DNA from: Proteus terrae
Lineage (GTDB): Bacteria; Pseudomonadota; Gammaproteobacteria; Enterobacterales; Enterobacteriaceae
Length of the DNA stretch: 64,000 bases
Direction: 5' to 3'
Assembly: GCF_003144325.1 (NCBI RefSeq)
Contig: NZ_PENS01000011.1
Location: 62,001-126,000, forward strand
Shown: positions 28,248 through 37,912 of the stretch, piece by piece
Numbering within the stretch: position 1 is the stretch's first letter
Layout: each line of letters starts with the position of its first letter
Translations under genes and position numbers: made by a program
Notes under the pieces: generated by a model
Database searches by the model: none
Told to the model about the DNA's origin: nothing
Seen by the model: the letters and a program-made list of their open reading frames with translations, nothing else

Positions 28248-29357
28248 ATGCCCAATTCAATATTACCTTCACCAATAAAAAAAACCTCCTTTTTTGTTGC
28301 TGGTTCTCCACTTCCTTTTTATTATCAATGCATCTCAGGTGCAATTAGAGAAATCTACTTTTCCAAAATTTCACTTATTCACCATAATGGATATCAAACT
28401 GAAAATACACATCCAAAGTTAATTCTATGTAGTCATCGGAACAGTGCTTTTGATGGCTACATTGCATTAAAGGCATTTCCTCAAGCTCAAGCTTTAGCAT
28501 CAATTCAATTATTAAATAGTCGTTTAATGAGAACTTTTTTTACAGGTATTCCTGTAGTTAGAAAAAAGGATAGACAACGTTTAGGTGTAAATGCAAATAC
28601 ATTTTCAAGTCCTTCAGATGCTGCAATTGCGCATATAAAAGCAGGTGGCAACTTACTCTTATTCCCTGAGGGCAGTAGTGAGTGGGGTTTCCAGCCATTA
28701 CCTTATCAACGAGGGGCAGCAAGAATTATTAGAACACTAATCAGTGAGGGAGTAGTTTTTGATATTATCCCTATGGGCTTGTTTTATATAGCCCCTGATA
28801 AATTCAGTTCAAAAGTTGAAGTTTATATTGGCGAAAATATTTTTATAAATTCACAAAAAGATAATTTGTCAACCAGAGAATGGGAACAAAATATTCATAC
28901 TGAAGTTTCTACAGCATTAAATAAAATTTCCGTTAATTGTCCAAACATTGATATTTTTGAGAAAGCATCAGCCTATGCGTTTAATAAAAATAAGGACGGT
29001 CATTCTTATGCTGAATCCTTTATTGCCTATCAAAACAACCTAGATGAATCAAATAATGACAATCAAAATATAGAAAGAAATTCTCAATTTCCTATATTAC
29101 TTTTGCGTTATATTTCATTTTTATTCATGTATATTTTATTTCCAATATTATTATCGTCATTTATTGCGTCTCATTTTGCTGATGCCCGTAATACCATTAG
29201 CTTTTTCAAAATATTAGGAGGCGCAATAGCGGCTGCAATTTGGATCCCCATCTTAATCATGCTCCTATTCTTTTTCCCTATATTTATTGGTATAAGTTTA
29301 GCTAGTGCACTATTCGGTTTTATCTTAATAAGGAAGAAAGGCGCTCAAATATGTTAA
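28248..29357 (+). CDS. PlsC-like glycerolipid acyltransferase with C-terminal membrane segments
   Basis: This 369-residue protein has the glycerophospholipid acyltransferase motifs His63-x5-Asp69 (SHRNSAFDGY) and FPEG at 139-142 (FPEGSSEWG). The catalytic block has five residues between His and Asp rather than four, as in a subset of PlsC-like proteins. After about residue 280 there are two or three membrane segments. It overlaps the next gene by seven bases. It probably acylates a lipid or lysolipid at the membrane; substrate unknown. Three genes in a row (with the PAP2 and dikinase-like genes) form an operon. Confidence 0.8.
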   Translation: MPNSILPSPIKKTSFFVAGSPLPFYYQCISGAIREIYFSKISLIHHNGYQTENTHPKLILCSHRNSAFDGYIALKAFPQAQALASIQLLNSRLMRTFFTGIPVVRKKDRQRLGVNANTFSSPSDAAIAHIKAGGNLLLFPEGSSEWGFQPLPYQRGAARIIRTLISEGVVFDIIPMGLFYIAPDKFSSKVEVYIGENIFINSQKDNLSTREWEQNIHTEVSTALNKISVNCPNIDIFEKASAYAFNKNKDGHSYAESFIAYQNNLDESNNDNQNIERNSQFPILLLRYISFLFMYILFPILLSSFIASHFADARNTISFFKILGGAIAAAIWIPILIMLLFFFPIFIGISLASALFGFILIRKKGAQIC

Positions 29358-30232
29358 CCATGAAAACCAGAGTGCTTTTTAACCATTTATTTTCTCTACA
29401 ACTGTTTATTATTTGGGCATTAGGAACTTACGGAAGTTGGTTAACGAATGCGACAGAAATGTTGTATCCCATATTTTTAGGCTCTTTTTTATGGGTAACA
29501 CTCGTTTTTGTTGGATACAAAACACAACATGCAACCTCTTATTCTAGATTCTATTGGTTTGGTTTATTACAACTGATTACTTGTTGGACTATTTTTCCTC
29601 TGTTTAAATCGATTCGCTATGGTTTATATCAATGGAATTTTGATGATATTTTATATAAATTAGATAAAATCCTATGGGGTGGAAAAAGCTTGCCAGAATG
29701 GACAATTTCTTTACAGTCAGGTTGGCTAAGTGAATTTCTTTCTTTTTGCTATTTTAGTTTCTACTTCTTGATTATTGGCAGTGCCCTTTTCTTCTTTTTT
29801 AGCCGAAATAATATACTGGCTAAAAACTATTTTTTCGGCTTAATGCTAATGTATTTTTTCGGCTTTATTGGTTACTTCTCTATCCCCGCAGCCGGCCCTT
29901 ACTCTGCTTTTCCTTCTGATTTTAACTATCCAGTTTACTCTGGTGCTATGACATTATTTCTGACTGATCTTGTTGATAAAGGAATTACAGGAATGGATGT
30001 CTTTCCTTCATTGCATACAGGGATCACTCTTTATATTGTTGGCTTTTTCTATTTTTCAGGTTATCGAAAAACAGCGTATTGCTTATCTCCTATCTTAATA
30101 GGGCTTATTTTAGCAACTGTCTATTTACATTATCACTACGGCATTGATGTTATTGTCGGTGCTTTGCTTGCATCATTGGTGCTTTACATCACTTGTAAAA
30201 ATAATAAGGTCGAATATGGAACTCATTTATAA
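29351..30232 (+). CDS. PAP2-type membrane phosphatase/transferase
   Basis: This 293-residue protein has about six membrane segments. Near the C-terminus are the PAP2-type motifs FPSLHT (His222) and HYHYGID (His260-Asp266), the catalytic parts of lipid phosphatases and of inositol-phosphorylceramide-synthase-type head-group transferases. It would act on a phosphorylated lipid or transfer a head group. Its start overlaps the acyltransferase stop, and its end overlaps the start of the dikinase-like gene by 17 bases, so the three are tightly coupled. Confidence 0.75.
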   Translation: MLTMKTRVLFNHLFSLQLFIIWALGTYGSWLTNATEMLYPIFLGSFLWVTLVFVGYKTQHATSYSRFYWFGLLQLITCWTIFPLFKSIRYGLYQWNFDDILYKLDKILWGGKSLPEWTISLQSGWLSEFLSFCYFSFYFLIIGSALFFFFSRNNILAKNYFFGLMLMYFFGFIGYFSIPAAGPYSAFPSDFNYPVYSGAMTLFLTDLVDKGITGMDVFPSLHTGITLYIVGFFYFSGYRKTAYCLSPILIGLILATVYLHYHYGIDVIVGALLASLVLYITCKNNKVEYGTHL

Positions 30233-32729
30233 AATTAACGAACCTATTGCTTCTGAAGTATCTATTAGTGGAGGTAAAGGCGCGAGTTTAGCAAAAACAA
30301 TTCAATCACTGCCTGTTCCTGATGGTTTAATCCTATCTTGTCAAGCTTACCAGTTATTTATTACACCCTTACTACCTGAAATTAATCGCTTATTATCAGA
30401 AAAAAAGCAAGAAATTGAAGTCGTTAGTAAAAATATTCGCCATTTAATTTTACAAGCATCCATGCCAGAGAGCTTAATTCATTCTTTAAGTTCAAGATTA
30501 AAAGAACTCCAATTAAATAATACCGCTTTAGCCGTAAGATCTTCCGGAACATTGGAAGATATGCCTGGAGCCGCCTTTGCAGGGCAACACGATACGGTAT
30601 TAGGTGTTAAAACTTTGCCTAATTTACTGGACGCAATTCGCCAATGTTATGCATCTTTATGGCACACGCACGTTATGCTCTATCGCCAACATTTAAATTT
30701 ACCCCATACTCAAGCATCAATGGCAGTTGTGCTACAAAGAATGATTAACGTCCAAGAAAATGAAGCTGCGGGTGTGGCTTTTTCTGTTGATCCAGTTCAA
30801 GGCTCTCTTTCTACTGTATTAATTAATGCTGCATTTGGATTAGGTGAAACTGTTGTTGCTGGTGAAGATCCTGTTGATGAATTTCTTATTGATAGAGAGA
30901 GTTTCACATTAAAACAAAAAACGATTGCTCAAAAAATAAATGCCATTGTTATGGTTGATAATGGTACTCAAATCTTACCACTTAAATCTGCTCAACAATC
31001 CATATCCTCGCTGACAGCAGACCAGTGTAGACAAGTGGCGGAACTTGCTATCTCAGCAGAAAAATATTTTGATTTCCCACAAGATATAGAATGGGCATTT
31101 CATGATGGAAAATTATGGCTTTTGCAATCACGTAATGTGACACAAATTGCCCCCATTTGGACAAGAGAAGAATCAGCAGAAAGATTTCCTAATCCTATCA
31201 CGCCATTAACATGGGATATGTGTGAAGCAGGTTTTCATTCATCATTAAACTTTAGCCTTAATCTTATGGGACTTCCTTCATTTAATGGTAAATGGTTCGG
31301 AATGCAAGATTATTATATTTACGGCAACCAAAATGCGGTTTCCTTGTATAATAATCGTCTCCCTACATCGATGATGAATGATTTGCCTACCCTGTTAAAA
31401 TCTTTGCCTGAAATTGCACAAAAATTCAGTTGGGTACAGGAATTACCTATCACTTGGATGCGTGATTTAGATAAATATTTAATCTCTATTGGCGCATTGA
31501 TGAATGAACCATTGCAGGATAAAAGTTTGCTTCAACTATGGGATTATGTGCAAAGAATTAATAAATTAGGTGCTGATTACTTTTTACCTAACATTGCCAT
31601 ATCCTTGACTCAGCGCTCACTCTATTCTGCATTGATGGCATTGCTAAAACTCTTCTTTAAAGAAGAAAAATATGCACATACAGCATTCGATAATTTAATT
31701 GCTATGTCTGAAACTAAAACTGGACAAGTGAATGCAGAACTCTGGGCTCTTTCTCGTTATGTTCGACAGCACCCTCAACTTCTCAAACTTATAACATCCA
31801 TTGTTCCTGAAAGTATTATGCAAGAAATTGAGGTATGTGATCCTCATTTTTACCAGCAATTTACCTTATTCTTAGCTAATCATGGTCATAGAGAATTAGA
31901 TTTTGATGCATATCATCCTACTTGGTTAGATGCCCCACATATTGTATTAACTCAAATTAAAGCAATGGCAGATTTAACAGATGATAAACAAACAGATGAT
32001 CCGTTAGGCAAAAAAATCCTACAGTCAGAAACTGAATTTTCAATTATCTCTGATGCGCCTGAAGAGTTGCGCTTTTTCTTACAAGAGATTATTCGATTAG
32101 CTCGCGTCTATACTGCACTTGATGACTTAGAGCATTATCAAACAACTCGATTAGCCTTACCTATGCGTCGCGGATTAAAAGCGTTAGGAGAGCGATTAGT
32201 TATCCGTAGTGTTTTAGATTGCCCAATGGATATTTATTTTGCTAATGAACAACCTTTAGCTGATGCAATTCTTGCAGATAATCCTACTGAGTGGAATCAG
32301 TTACGTCATCATATCTACCAAAACAAAGCAGGATATCTAAAAGCAAAATCAGTCACTCCACAATGGATCTATGGTGAAGATAGTTGTAATGAACTAAATA
32401 CAAATAAGCATCAATTAAAAGGCTTAGCTGGTAGTGCAGGTATTATCGAAGGCGAAGTTTATCTTGTTTATGGCCCAGAGAATTTTGCCGAATTTCCACA
32501 GAATGCCATTTTAGTTGCAAGAACAACTAATCCTGCATGGACTGCTCTCTTTTATCGCGCATCTGGCATTATTACAGAAAGCGGTGGGCCATTATCTCAT
32601 GGTGCGGTTACTGCTAGAGAATTGGGATTACCTGCAGTAATGGGGGTTCGCAATATCTTAAATATTTTAAAAAATGGGCAAAAAGTGAAAGTTGATGGAC
32701 AAAAAGGCATAATTGAGATTTTGTCCTAA
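30216..32729 (+). CDS. PEP synthase/rifampicin-phosphotransferase-like dikinase
   Basis: This 837-residue protein has an N-terminal PPDK ATP-grasp domain (to about 310: GGKGASLAKTI, RSSGTLEDMPGAAFAGQHD, NAAFGLGETVVAGEDPVDEF), a helical middle domain (about 320-700), and a C-terminal swivelling domain with phospho-His at residue 795 (SGGPLSHGAVTARELGLPAVMG). There is no C-terminal PEP-binding barrel, so the layout and size match rifampicin phosphotransferase rather than PEP synthase. The start at 30216 (MELIYKIN) is preferred over a longer frame inside the PAP2 gene. The acceptor is unknown. Confidence 0.8.
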   Translation: MELIYKINEPIASEVSISGGKGASLAKTIQSLPVPDGLILSCQAYQLFITPLLPEINRLLSEKKQEIEVVSKNIRHLILQASMPESLIHSLSSRLKELQLNNTALAVRSSGTLEDMPGAAFAGQHDTVLGVKTLPNLLDAIRQCYASLWHTHVMLYRQHLNLPHTQASMAVVLQRMINVQENEAAGVAFSVDPVQGSLSTVLINAAFGLGETVVAGEDPVDEFLIDRESFTLKQKTIAQKINAIVMVDNGTQILPLKSAQQSISSLTADQCRQVAELAISAEKYFDFPQDIEWAFHDGKLWLLQSRNVTQIAPIWTREESAERFPNPITPLTWDMCEAGFHSSLNFSLNLMGLPSFNGKWFGMQDYYIYGNQNAVSLYNNRLPTSMMNDLPTLLKSLPEIAQKFSWVQELPITWMRDLDKYLISIGALMNEPLQDKSLLQLWDYVQRINKLGADYFLPNIAISLTQRSLYSALMALLKLFFKEEKYAHTAFDNLIAMSETKTGQVNAELWALSRYVRQHPQLLKLITSIVPESIMQEIEVCDPHFYQQFTLFLANHGHRELDFDAYHPTWLDAPHIVLTQIKAMADLTDDKQTDDPLGKKILQSETEFSIISDAPEELRFFLQEIIRLARVYTALDDLEHYQTTRLALPMRRGLKALGERLVIRSVLDCPMDIYFANEQPLADAILADNPTEWNQLRHHIYQNKAGYLKAKSVTPQWIYGEDSCNELNTNKHQLKGLAGSAGIIEGEVYLVYGPENFAEFPQNAILVARTTNPAWTALFYRASGIITESGGPLSHGAVTARELGLPAVMGVRNILNILKNGQKVKVDGQKGIIEILS

Positions 32730-32758
32730 TAATTTGAAAATCATCACCGCTAGATCAG

Positions 32759-32790
32759 GAAAAGCATCTAAACGATGCTTTTCTTTTTTT
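32759..32790 (+). terminator. Rho-independent terminator after the dikinase-like gene
   Basis: GAAAAGCATC and GATGCTTTTC form a ten-base stem around a five-base loop, followed by a run of seven T. It lies 30 bases after the stop codon. Confidence 0.9.
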
Positions 32791-32804
32791 ATTTTACTGA
32801 CTTT

Positions 32805-33296
32805 TTAACTATCCATTTTACTGTTGTTATCTCTCTCTTTTGAAACCTTGTTAATATCAACTTTATAAGCAGATGGTGCAAGTAAAGCGACCAACCCAGT
32901 TATTAATAAAATGGCATATAATATCGTTAACATAGATGGTGCATTAAAGAATAAATATGGTGTTAATAAGATAGGAGTAACCGTTAAAATAATTGAAATA
33001 ACAACAGGATAACCTATGCCTATATCTCTTACTCGTTGAGATAATATGAGCGTAAATATGTAGACTTGTGTTATTAAAAATACTAATTCTATTAGGCCAT
33101 ATGATGTAAAAGAGAATTGATAGTAAAAATAATATTCAGTAACCAACTCTACCTTTTCGGGATAAAGTGATATAAACCATCGATCTGCTAAGTTCTCTGC
33201 AATAGAAAAGAACATTGTCCAAGCAATTTCTAGACCTAAAAAAGAGAGTCTTCCACGCCTTTGTTGTTTCCATTGATAAGCAAGTTTAGCTTGCAT
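32805..33296 (-). CDS. Small four-TM membrane protein of unknown function
   Basis: This 163-residue protein has four hydrophobic segments after an Arg/Lys/Gln-rich N-terminus (AYQWKQQRRGRLSFLG). No motif allows a function. The start at 33296 is chosen because AGGG lies eight bases upstream; an ATG 15 bases earlier has no such site. It is on its own, convergent with the dikinase operon. Confidence 0.6.
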   Translation of the reverse strand: MQAKLAYQWKQQRRGRLSFLGLEIAWTMFFSIAENLADRWFISLYPEKVELVTEYYFYYQFSFTSYGLIELVFLITQVYIFTLILSQRVRDIGIGYPVVISIILTVTPILLTPYLFFNAPSMLTILYAILLITGLVALLAPSAYKVDINKVSKERDNNSKMDS

Positions 33297-33494
33297 AATA
33301 AATCCCTTCATTTTTAAAGTATATCTCTATCTTTTTTATCATAATACACTTAATATTTATCTCCAAAATAATGATGTGATAATCTGATAACAGCACAAAA
33401 ATACCTTCAAATTTTGATATTTAGTTTAACAATCGCCTCTTATTATTTTGCTTTTTTTTATCTAACTAAAATATTAAATATATAAAGAGCTACT

Positions 33495-33536
33495 ATGCTA
33501 CCTATTCAAACAACCCGTTTTGCCCTTCTTCGTTAA
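33495..33536 (+). CDS. Leader peptide of the cat attenuator
   Basis: This 13-codon frame encodes MLPIQTTRFALLR with its own ribosome-binding site (AAAGAG, five bases upstream). Its last codons and stop form the left arm of a hairpin that would sequester the cat ribosome-binding site. Size and position match the leaders of drug-inducible chloramphenicol resistance genes. The role is inferred. Confidence 0.75.
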   Translation: MLPIQTTRFALLR

Positions 33537-33565
33537 AAACAACCTTATTACTTAACAAGAAGGGC
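33522..33565 (+). promoter_or_regulatory. Translational attenuator hairpin of cat
   Basis: GCCCTTCTTCGTTAA (33522-33536) pairs with TTAACAAGAAGGGC (33552-33565) with one bulged base and a 15-base loop. The right arm contains the cat Shine-Dalgarno AAGAAGGG (33557-33564). A ribosome stalled in the leader would open the stem and free the site. No T run follows, so this acts on translation, not termination. Confidence 0.75.
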
Positions 33566-33572
33566 TTTAAAA

Positions 33573-34214
33573 ATGAATTATGAAAAAATCAAATTAGAAC
33601 AATGGAATAGAAAAGAACATTTCTTACATTATCGACATAACCTACAGTGTGGTTTTAGCTTAACAACTAAAATAGATATTACTGTCTTGAAGACAGTATT
33701 AGCTAAAAATAATCTTAAGCTTTACCCTGCAATGATCTATTTAATTGCGAAAACAGTTAATAACTACTCTGAGTCTAGAATGACAATCAAAGATGATGAA
33801 TTAGTTATTTGGGATTATATCAATCCCGCATACACAATTTTTCATCCAGAGACTGAGACTTTTTCAGAGTTATGGAGCGAATACGTTGAGGATTGGCGTT
33901 CTTTTCTAGAAGGATATAATCAAGATTATCAAAAATATAAAGATAATCTAAGTCTATCCGCTAAAGGTAATTTACCAGAAAATCATTTCTGCATTTCGAT
34001 GATCCCATGGGTAAGTTTTGACGGATTTAATTTAAATATAGCTAATGTCAAAGATTATTTTCCCCCTATTTTTACTATGGGAAAATATACTCAACAAAAT
34101 GGTAAATTTCTATTACCGATATCTATTCAAGTGCATCATGCTACATGTGATGGTTTTCATATGGCTAGAATGATCAATAAACTTCAAGAGTTATGTGATG
34201 GTTTTTCGGGCTAA
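33573..34214 (+). CDS. cat: Type A chloramphenicol O-acetyltransferase
   Basis: This 213-residue CAT has the active-site motif HHATCDGFH, with catalytic His189. It acetylates chloramphenicol using acetyl-CoA and forms a trimer. Chromosomal cat is known in Proteus. The ribosome-binding site AAGAAGGG lies eight bases before the ATG, inside an attenuator hairpin. The gene stands alone. Terminal sequence (MARMINKLQELCDGF) matches other type A enzymes. I see no sign of a transposon or integron around it. Confidence 0.93.
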   Translation: MNYEKIKLEQWNRKEHFLHYRHNLQCGFSLTTKIDITVLKTVLAKNNLKLYPAMIYLIAKTVNNYSESRMTIKDDELVIWDYINPAYTIFHPETETFSELWSEYVEDWRSFLEGYNQDYQKYKDNLSLSAKGNLPENHFCISMIPWVSFDGFNLNIANVKDYFPPIFTMGKYTQQNGKFLLPISIQVHHATCDGFHMARMINKLQELCDGFSG

Positions 34215-34240
34215 CAATATTGATTTTTAAATAAAAAACA

Positions 34241-34271
34241 CCGCTCTTTTATCAATTAAATAAAAGAGCGG
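34241..34271. terminator. Hairpin after cat
   Basis: CCGCTCTTTTAT and ATAAAAGAGCGG form a 12-base stem with a seven-base loop, 26 bases after the cat stop codon. The following sequence is only moderately T-rich. Confidence 0.7.
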
Positions 34272-34414
34272 GTTATTATTAGAGAAACTCACTTGAAAAC
34301 CAATAATTATCTAACTTGTTTATTGATCCATTTAATTTTTTCATTGGTGAATCGAATATTACTTTCTTTAGTTGTATCAGTATCTAATTAGCTAATAACT
34401 TATGTACAAAAAAA

Positions 34415-34437
34415 GCATCTTAAAAAAGATGCCTTTC
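34415..34437 (-). terminator. Terminator of ahpCF
   Basis: GCATCTT and AAGATGC form a stem; read on the minus strand it ends in a run of seven T, typical of a factor-independent terminator. It lies about 30 bases beyond the ahpF stop codon. Confidence 0.85.
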
Positions 34438-34467
34438 TCTATAACTTATTGATTATCTTTGATTTAC

Positions 34468-36033
34468 TTATTTTGCAGTTGTGCGAATCAAGTAATCAAA
34501 TGCGCTTAATGAGGCTTTAGCACCTTCACCGGCGGCGATAATGATTTGCTTATAAGGAACTGTTGTACAGTCACCGGCAGCAAATACACCTTTGATATTA
34601 GTTTCGCCTCGGGCATCAACAACAATTTCGCCCATCTTATTACGCTCAACAGTACCTTCTAACCACTGTGTATTAGGTAATAAACCGATTTGAACGAAAA
34701 TACCTGCTAATGCAATATCGTGCATAGAATCATTAGTACGATCTTTATATTTTAGACCTGTTAACTTAGTGCCATCACCATACACTTCTGTGGTTTGCGC
34801 ATTTAAGATAACTTCTACATTGCCTAAGCTACGTAATTTTTTCTGTAATACAGCATCTGCTCTCATTTCTGGAGCAAATTCTAATACTGTTACGTGTTCA
34901 ACTAAGCCAGCTAAGTCAATTGCAGCTTCAACACCTGAGTTACCACCACCAATAACAGCAACTCTTTTGCCTTTAAACAGTGGGCCGTCACAGTGTGGGC
35001 AATAAGTTACACCACGAGTGCGATATTCATTTTCACCGGGAACATTCATATTTCTCCAGCGAGCACCAGTTGCAATAATTAAGCTACGGGTTTTTAAAAT
35101 TGCACCTGACGCAGTTTCAATTTGGTGTAATTCCCCTTCTGATGCACCCGGAATTAAACGACTAACAGTTTGGCTATCAATTACATCCACTTGATAATCA
35201 TCAACATGAGCTTTTAATGCACCAGCAAGTTTTGCACCTTCGGTTTTCGGTACTGAGATATAGTTTTCAATATCAACAGTATCAAGAACTTGGCCACCAA
35301 AACGTTCACCAATAAGACCTGTATTTAAACCTTTACGAGCAGAATAAACAGCAGCTGATGCACCAGCAGGGCCACTACCCACAATCAATACATCAAATGC
35401 ATCTTTTTGATTTAATAATTCCGCAGTACGTTTTTCTGCATTGCTGTCTACTTTATTAACAATTTCAGCTAAGGTCATGCGACCTTGACCAAATTCGTTA
35501 CCATTTAAGAATACAGCAGGAACGCCCATGATATTACGTTCCTGAATTTCATTTTGGAACATGCCTCCGTCAATCGCAGTATGTGTGATCTTCGGATTTA
35601 AAATCGCCATTAAGTTTAATGCCTGAACAACATCAGGGCAGTTATGACAAGAGAGCGAATAATAGGTTTCGAAATGAAACTCACCGTCTAACTGACGAAT
35701 TTGTTCAAGTAATTCTTGTGCTTCTTTTGATGGGTGACCACCGGTTTGCAATAATGCTAAAACCAATGAAGTAAATTCATGACCTAATGGCGAGCCCGCA
35801 AAGCGAACCCCGGTTTCTTTCCCTGGGTTGGTAATAAGAAAAGATGGTTTACGTACATTAGCGTTATTATCTTCACGATAAGTGACTTTATCGGATAATG
35901 GTTCGATTTCTTTTAGTAACGCTTGGATATCAGCAGAATGTTTACTGTCGTCTAATGTTGCTACTAACTCAACTGGCTGGGTTAATCGTTCTAAATAAGC
36001 TTTCAATTGAGCTTTTAAATTATTATCTAACAT
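34468..36033 (-). CDS. ahpF: Alkyl hydroperoxide reductase subunit F
   Basis: This 521-residue flavoprotein has an N-terminal glutaredoxin-like domain with Cys129 and Cys132 (SCHNCPDVV), a FAD-binding domain ([13 protein letters not shown]), and a thioredoxin-reductase-type CPHC centre near residue 345 with the NADH-binding motif [10 protein letters not shown]. It passes electrons from NADH to AhpC. It lies 69 bases downstream of ahpC in the usual order, with no clear terminator between them. Confidence 0.97.
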   Translation of the reverse strand: MLDNNLKAQLKAYLERLTQPVELVATLDDSKHSADIQALLKEIEPLSDKVTYREDNNANVRKPSFLITNPGKETGVRFAGSPLGHEFTSLVLALLQTGGHPSKEAQELLEQIRQLDGEFHFETYYSLSCHNCPDVVQALNLMAILNPKITHTAIDGGMFQNEIQERNIMGVPAVFLNGNEFGQGRMTLAEIVNKVDSNAEKRTAELLNQKDAFDVLIVGSGPAGASAAVYSARKGLNTGLIGERFGGQVLDTVDIENYISVPKTEGAKLAGALKAHVDDYQVDVIDSQTVSRLIPGASEGELHQIETASGAILKTRSLIIATGARWRNMNVPGENEYRTRGVTYCPHCDGPLFKGKRVAVIGGGNSGVEAAIDLAGLVEHVTVLEFAPEMRADAVLQKKLRSLGNVEVILNAQTTEVYGDGTKLTGLKYKDRTNDSMHDIALAGIFVQIGLLPNTQWLEGTVERNKMGEIVVDARGETNIKGVFAAGDCTTVPYKQIIIAAGEGAKASLSAFDYLIRTTAK

Positions 36034-36102
36034 TTTTGCACCCTCAATAAAATCGGGTGCCGAAACACCCGATAAATAACTTTTTAGTGGCTTAATTCTT
36101 AT

Positions 36103-36666
36103 TTAGATTTTGCCAACTAAATCCAGTGATGGAGCTAAGGTTGCATCACCTTCTTTCCATTTTGCTGGGCAAACTTCACCTGGGTGGCTAGCTACATACT
36201 GAGCAGCTTTAACTTTACGCAGCAGGTCTGATGCATCACGGCCAATACCTTCAGCTGTGATTTCAATTGCTTGGATGATACCTTGTGGGTCAACAACAAA
36301 AGTACCACGGTCAGCAAGGCCTTCATTCTCACGCATATTTTCGAAGTTACGAGTTAATGCGCCAGTTGGGTCGCCAATCATGCCATATTTGATTTTACCG
36401 ATAGTTTCTGAGCTGCTGTGCCATGCTTTATGGGTAAAATGTGTGTCAGTAGAAACTGAGTAAATTTCTACGCCCATTTTTTGGAACTCAGCATAATGAT
36501 CAGCTAAGTCACCTAATTCAGTTGGGCACACGAAAGTGAAGTCTGCAGGGTAAAAGAAGAAAACGCTCCATTTGCCTTCGACGTCCTTTTCAGTCACTTC
36601 TACGAATTGACCGTCTTTAAATGCCATGTTTTTGAATGGTTTGATTGGGGTATTAATTAAAGACAT
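36103..36666 (-). CDS. ahpC: Alkyl hydroperoxide reductase subunit C (peroxiredoxin)
   Basis: This 187-residue typical 2-Cys peroxiredoxin has its peroxidatic Cys47 in FTFVCPTEL and its resolving Cys near 166 in GEVCPAKW. It reduces hydrogen peroxide and alkyl hydroperoxides. The ATG is preceded by a strong AGGAGGAAA. The promoter region has several CTAT/ATAG elements (36702-36749), weakly like an OxyR site, but the spacing is not canonical, so regulation by OxyR is inferred from the family. Confidence 0.97.
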   Translation of the reverse strand: MSLINTPIKPFKNMAFKDGQFVEVTEKDVEGKWSVFFFYPADFTFVCPTELGDLADHYAEFQKMGVEIYSVSTDTHFTHKAWHSSSETIGKIKYGMIGDPTGALTRNFENMRENEGLADRGTFVVDPQGIIQAIEITAEGIGRDASDLLRKVKAAQYVASHPGEVCPAKWKEGDATLAPSLDLVGKI

Positions 36667-36945
36667 TGTATTTCCTCCTGTTTGGTATGGGTCTAATGTA
36701 CCTATTCCACTTGAGAATAGCTAATACATTCCTGCTATCAGTTCAATAGGTTTTACCTAATGAGTTGAAGAAATTGATAGAGGTAGGTTAACGAAATGTA
36801 GCTATTAAAGCAAATGTACAACAAGTAAATTATGCCTACTTTCTATTAGCCTATTCTTTGTTTAATATCTTTATCCTCAGTAACAGAAAAATCATAACCT
36901 AATGAATTATAAAATTAATATCCATCATCATAGGTAAATTAAATA

Positions 36946-37596
36946 TTATTTCGCTAATTTAGCAGGTTTAAGAATAGTATAAGTACATTCAAATGCTGCT
37001 TTTTGAATACGATAAACATCTTGGCTATCTGTTGTGGATTGCACAACAGCATCACCCGATTGAAAACGTTGTAATTCTCCCCAAGGTGCCTTCATTGCAA
37101 ATGGAGGTGCAGAGTCAGGAACGATAAAGTAATTCATCTCAATGCCTTTGGGGGGAAAAGGCTGATAACCATTAGGATAAGATGCTTGATTAATTTCACT
37201 TTTCTCTGTGGGATTGTAACGCTGAGCAAATTTTGTTTTTCTTACTAAGATCTCCTCATTACCTGTTTCTGGGCAAATGTTTTGTACTACCCAATCACCT
37301 ACTTTTGCTGGTTCTGAAACGGTTTCAACCCCTTCTCCTTTAATTATTGTGGTGATAATCTCACCTTCTTTGGCTGGTCTTGCTAGGACAGGCTTGGTTT
37401 TAATTGCAACACCTGTTATCCCTGCTTGCTGAGCCTGAGTAAAGTAAGCTACGCGTTCTTTTTGTGGCAATTGAGAAAGGTCATTAGCAAATACAAATGA
37501 AGGAATTAAGGCTAAGCCTATTAATGGTATTTTTGTTCTACTTTTCTTATAGGTTTTATCGTTATTTGAATTGCTGCTTTGTATATAGAAAGACAT
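36946..37596 (-). CDS. Exported protein of unknown function
   Basis: I do not recognise this 216-residue protein with certainty. A hydrophobic stretch (IPLIGLALIPSFVFA, residues 24-38) after a long charged N-terminus suggests an unusual signal peptide or anchor. The middle contains AKVGDWVVQNICPETGNEEIL and KTKFAQRYN, which recall PGDYG-type domains. A short Pro-rich run (YQPFPPKGIE) follows. It stands alone, between ahpC and the porin gene. No function can be given. Confidence 0.55.
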   Translation of the reverse strand: MSFYIQSSNSNNDKTYKKSRTKIPLIGLALIPSFVFANDLSQLPQKERVAYFTQAQQAGITGVAIKTKPVLARPAKEGEIITTIIKGEGVETVSEPAKVGDWVVQNICPETGNEEILVRKTKFAQRYNPTEKSEINQASYPNGYQPFPPKGIEMNYFIVPDSAPPFAMKAPWGELQRFQSGDAVVQSTTDSQDVYRIQKAAFECTYTILKPAKLAK

Positions 37597-37912
37597 TGAA
37601 TTATTTCCTGATAAATATCATTCGTACTTAATACGCTGTTTAAGCGTCTGTAAACGTTAAATCGATTATGGCAGGAAATAAAACAAAAGTACCCGTAAAA
37701 TCAGTTACCTAATTAAGAAAAATTCAAAAATTCGAGAGGTCTCACAACTAGAAATAATCAAGGTTCAGAAAGTAAAGAGTGGTAAGTTCAAAAAATAAAT
37801 CTAGTTAATAGATTTAATGACTATATACATTATATAAGAAAAAAGACTCCAACTAATGTTTTGAAGTCTTTATATATGAAGCTAATCGCTAACTTTGAGT
37901 ATAAAGGCAAGG
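37597..37912. other. Intergenic stretch between the porin gene and the exported hypothetical gene
   Basis: It holds the porin terminator (37842-37871) and the upstream region of the hypothetical gene. I see nothing else in it. Confidence 0.6.
37842..37871 (-). terminator. Terminator after the porin gene
   Basis: AAAGACT and AGTCTTT form a seven-base stem; on the minus strand a T-rich tail follows. It lies about 40 bases beyond the stop codon. Confidence 0.65.

Noticed and set aside
36702-36749. OxyR-type site upstream of ahpC
   Set aside because: CTAT and ATAG elements are present, but spacing is not that of the four-part OxyR site, so I did not list it as a feature.
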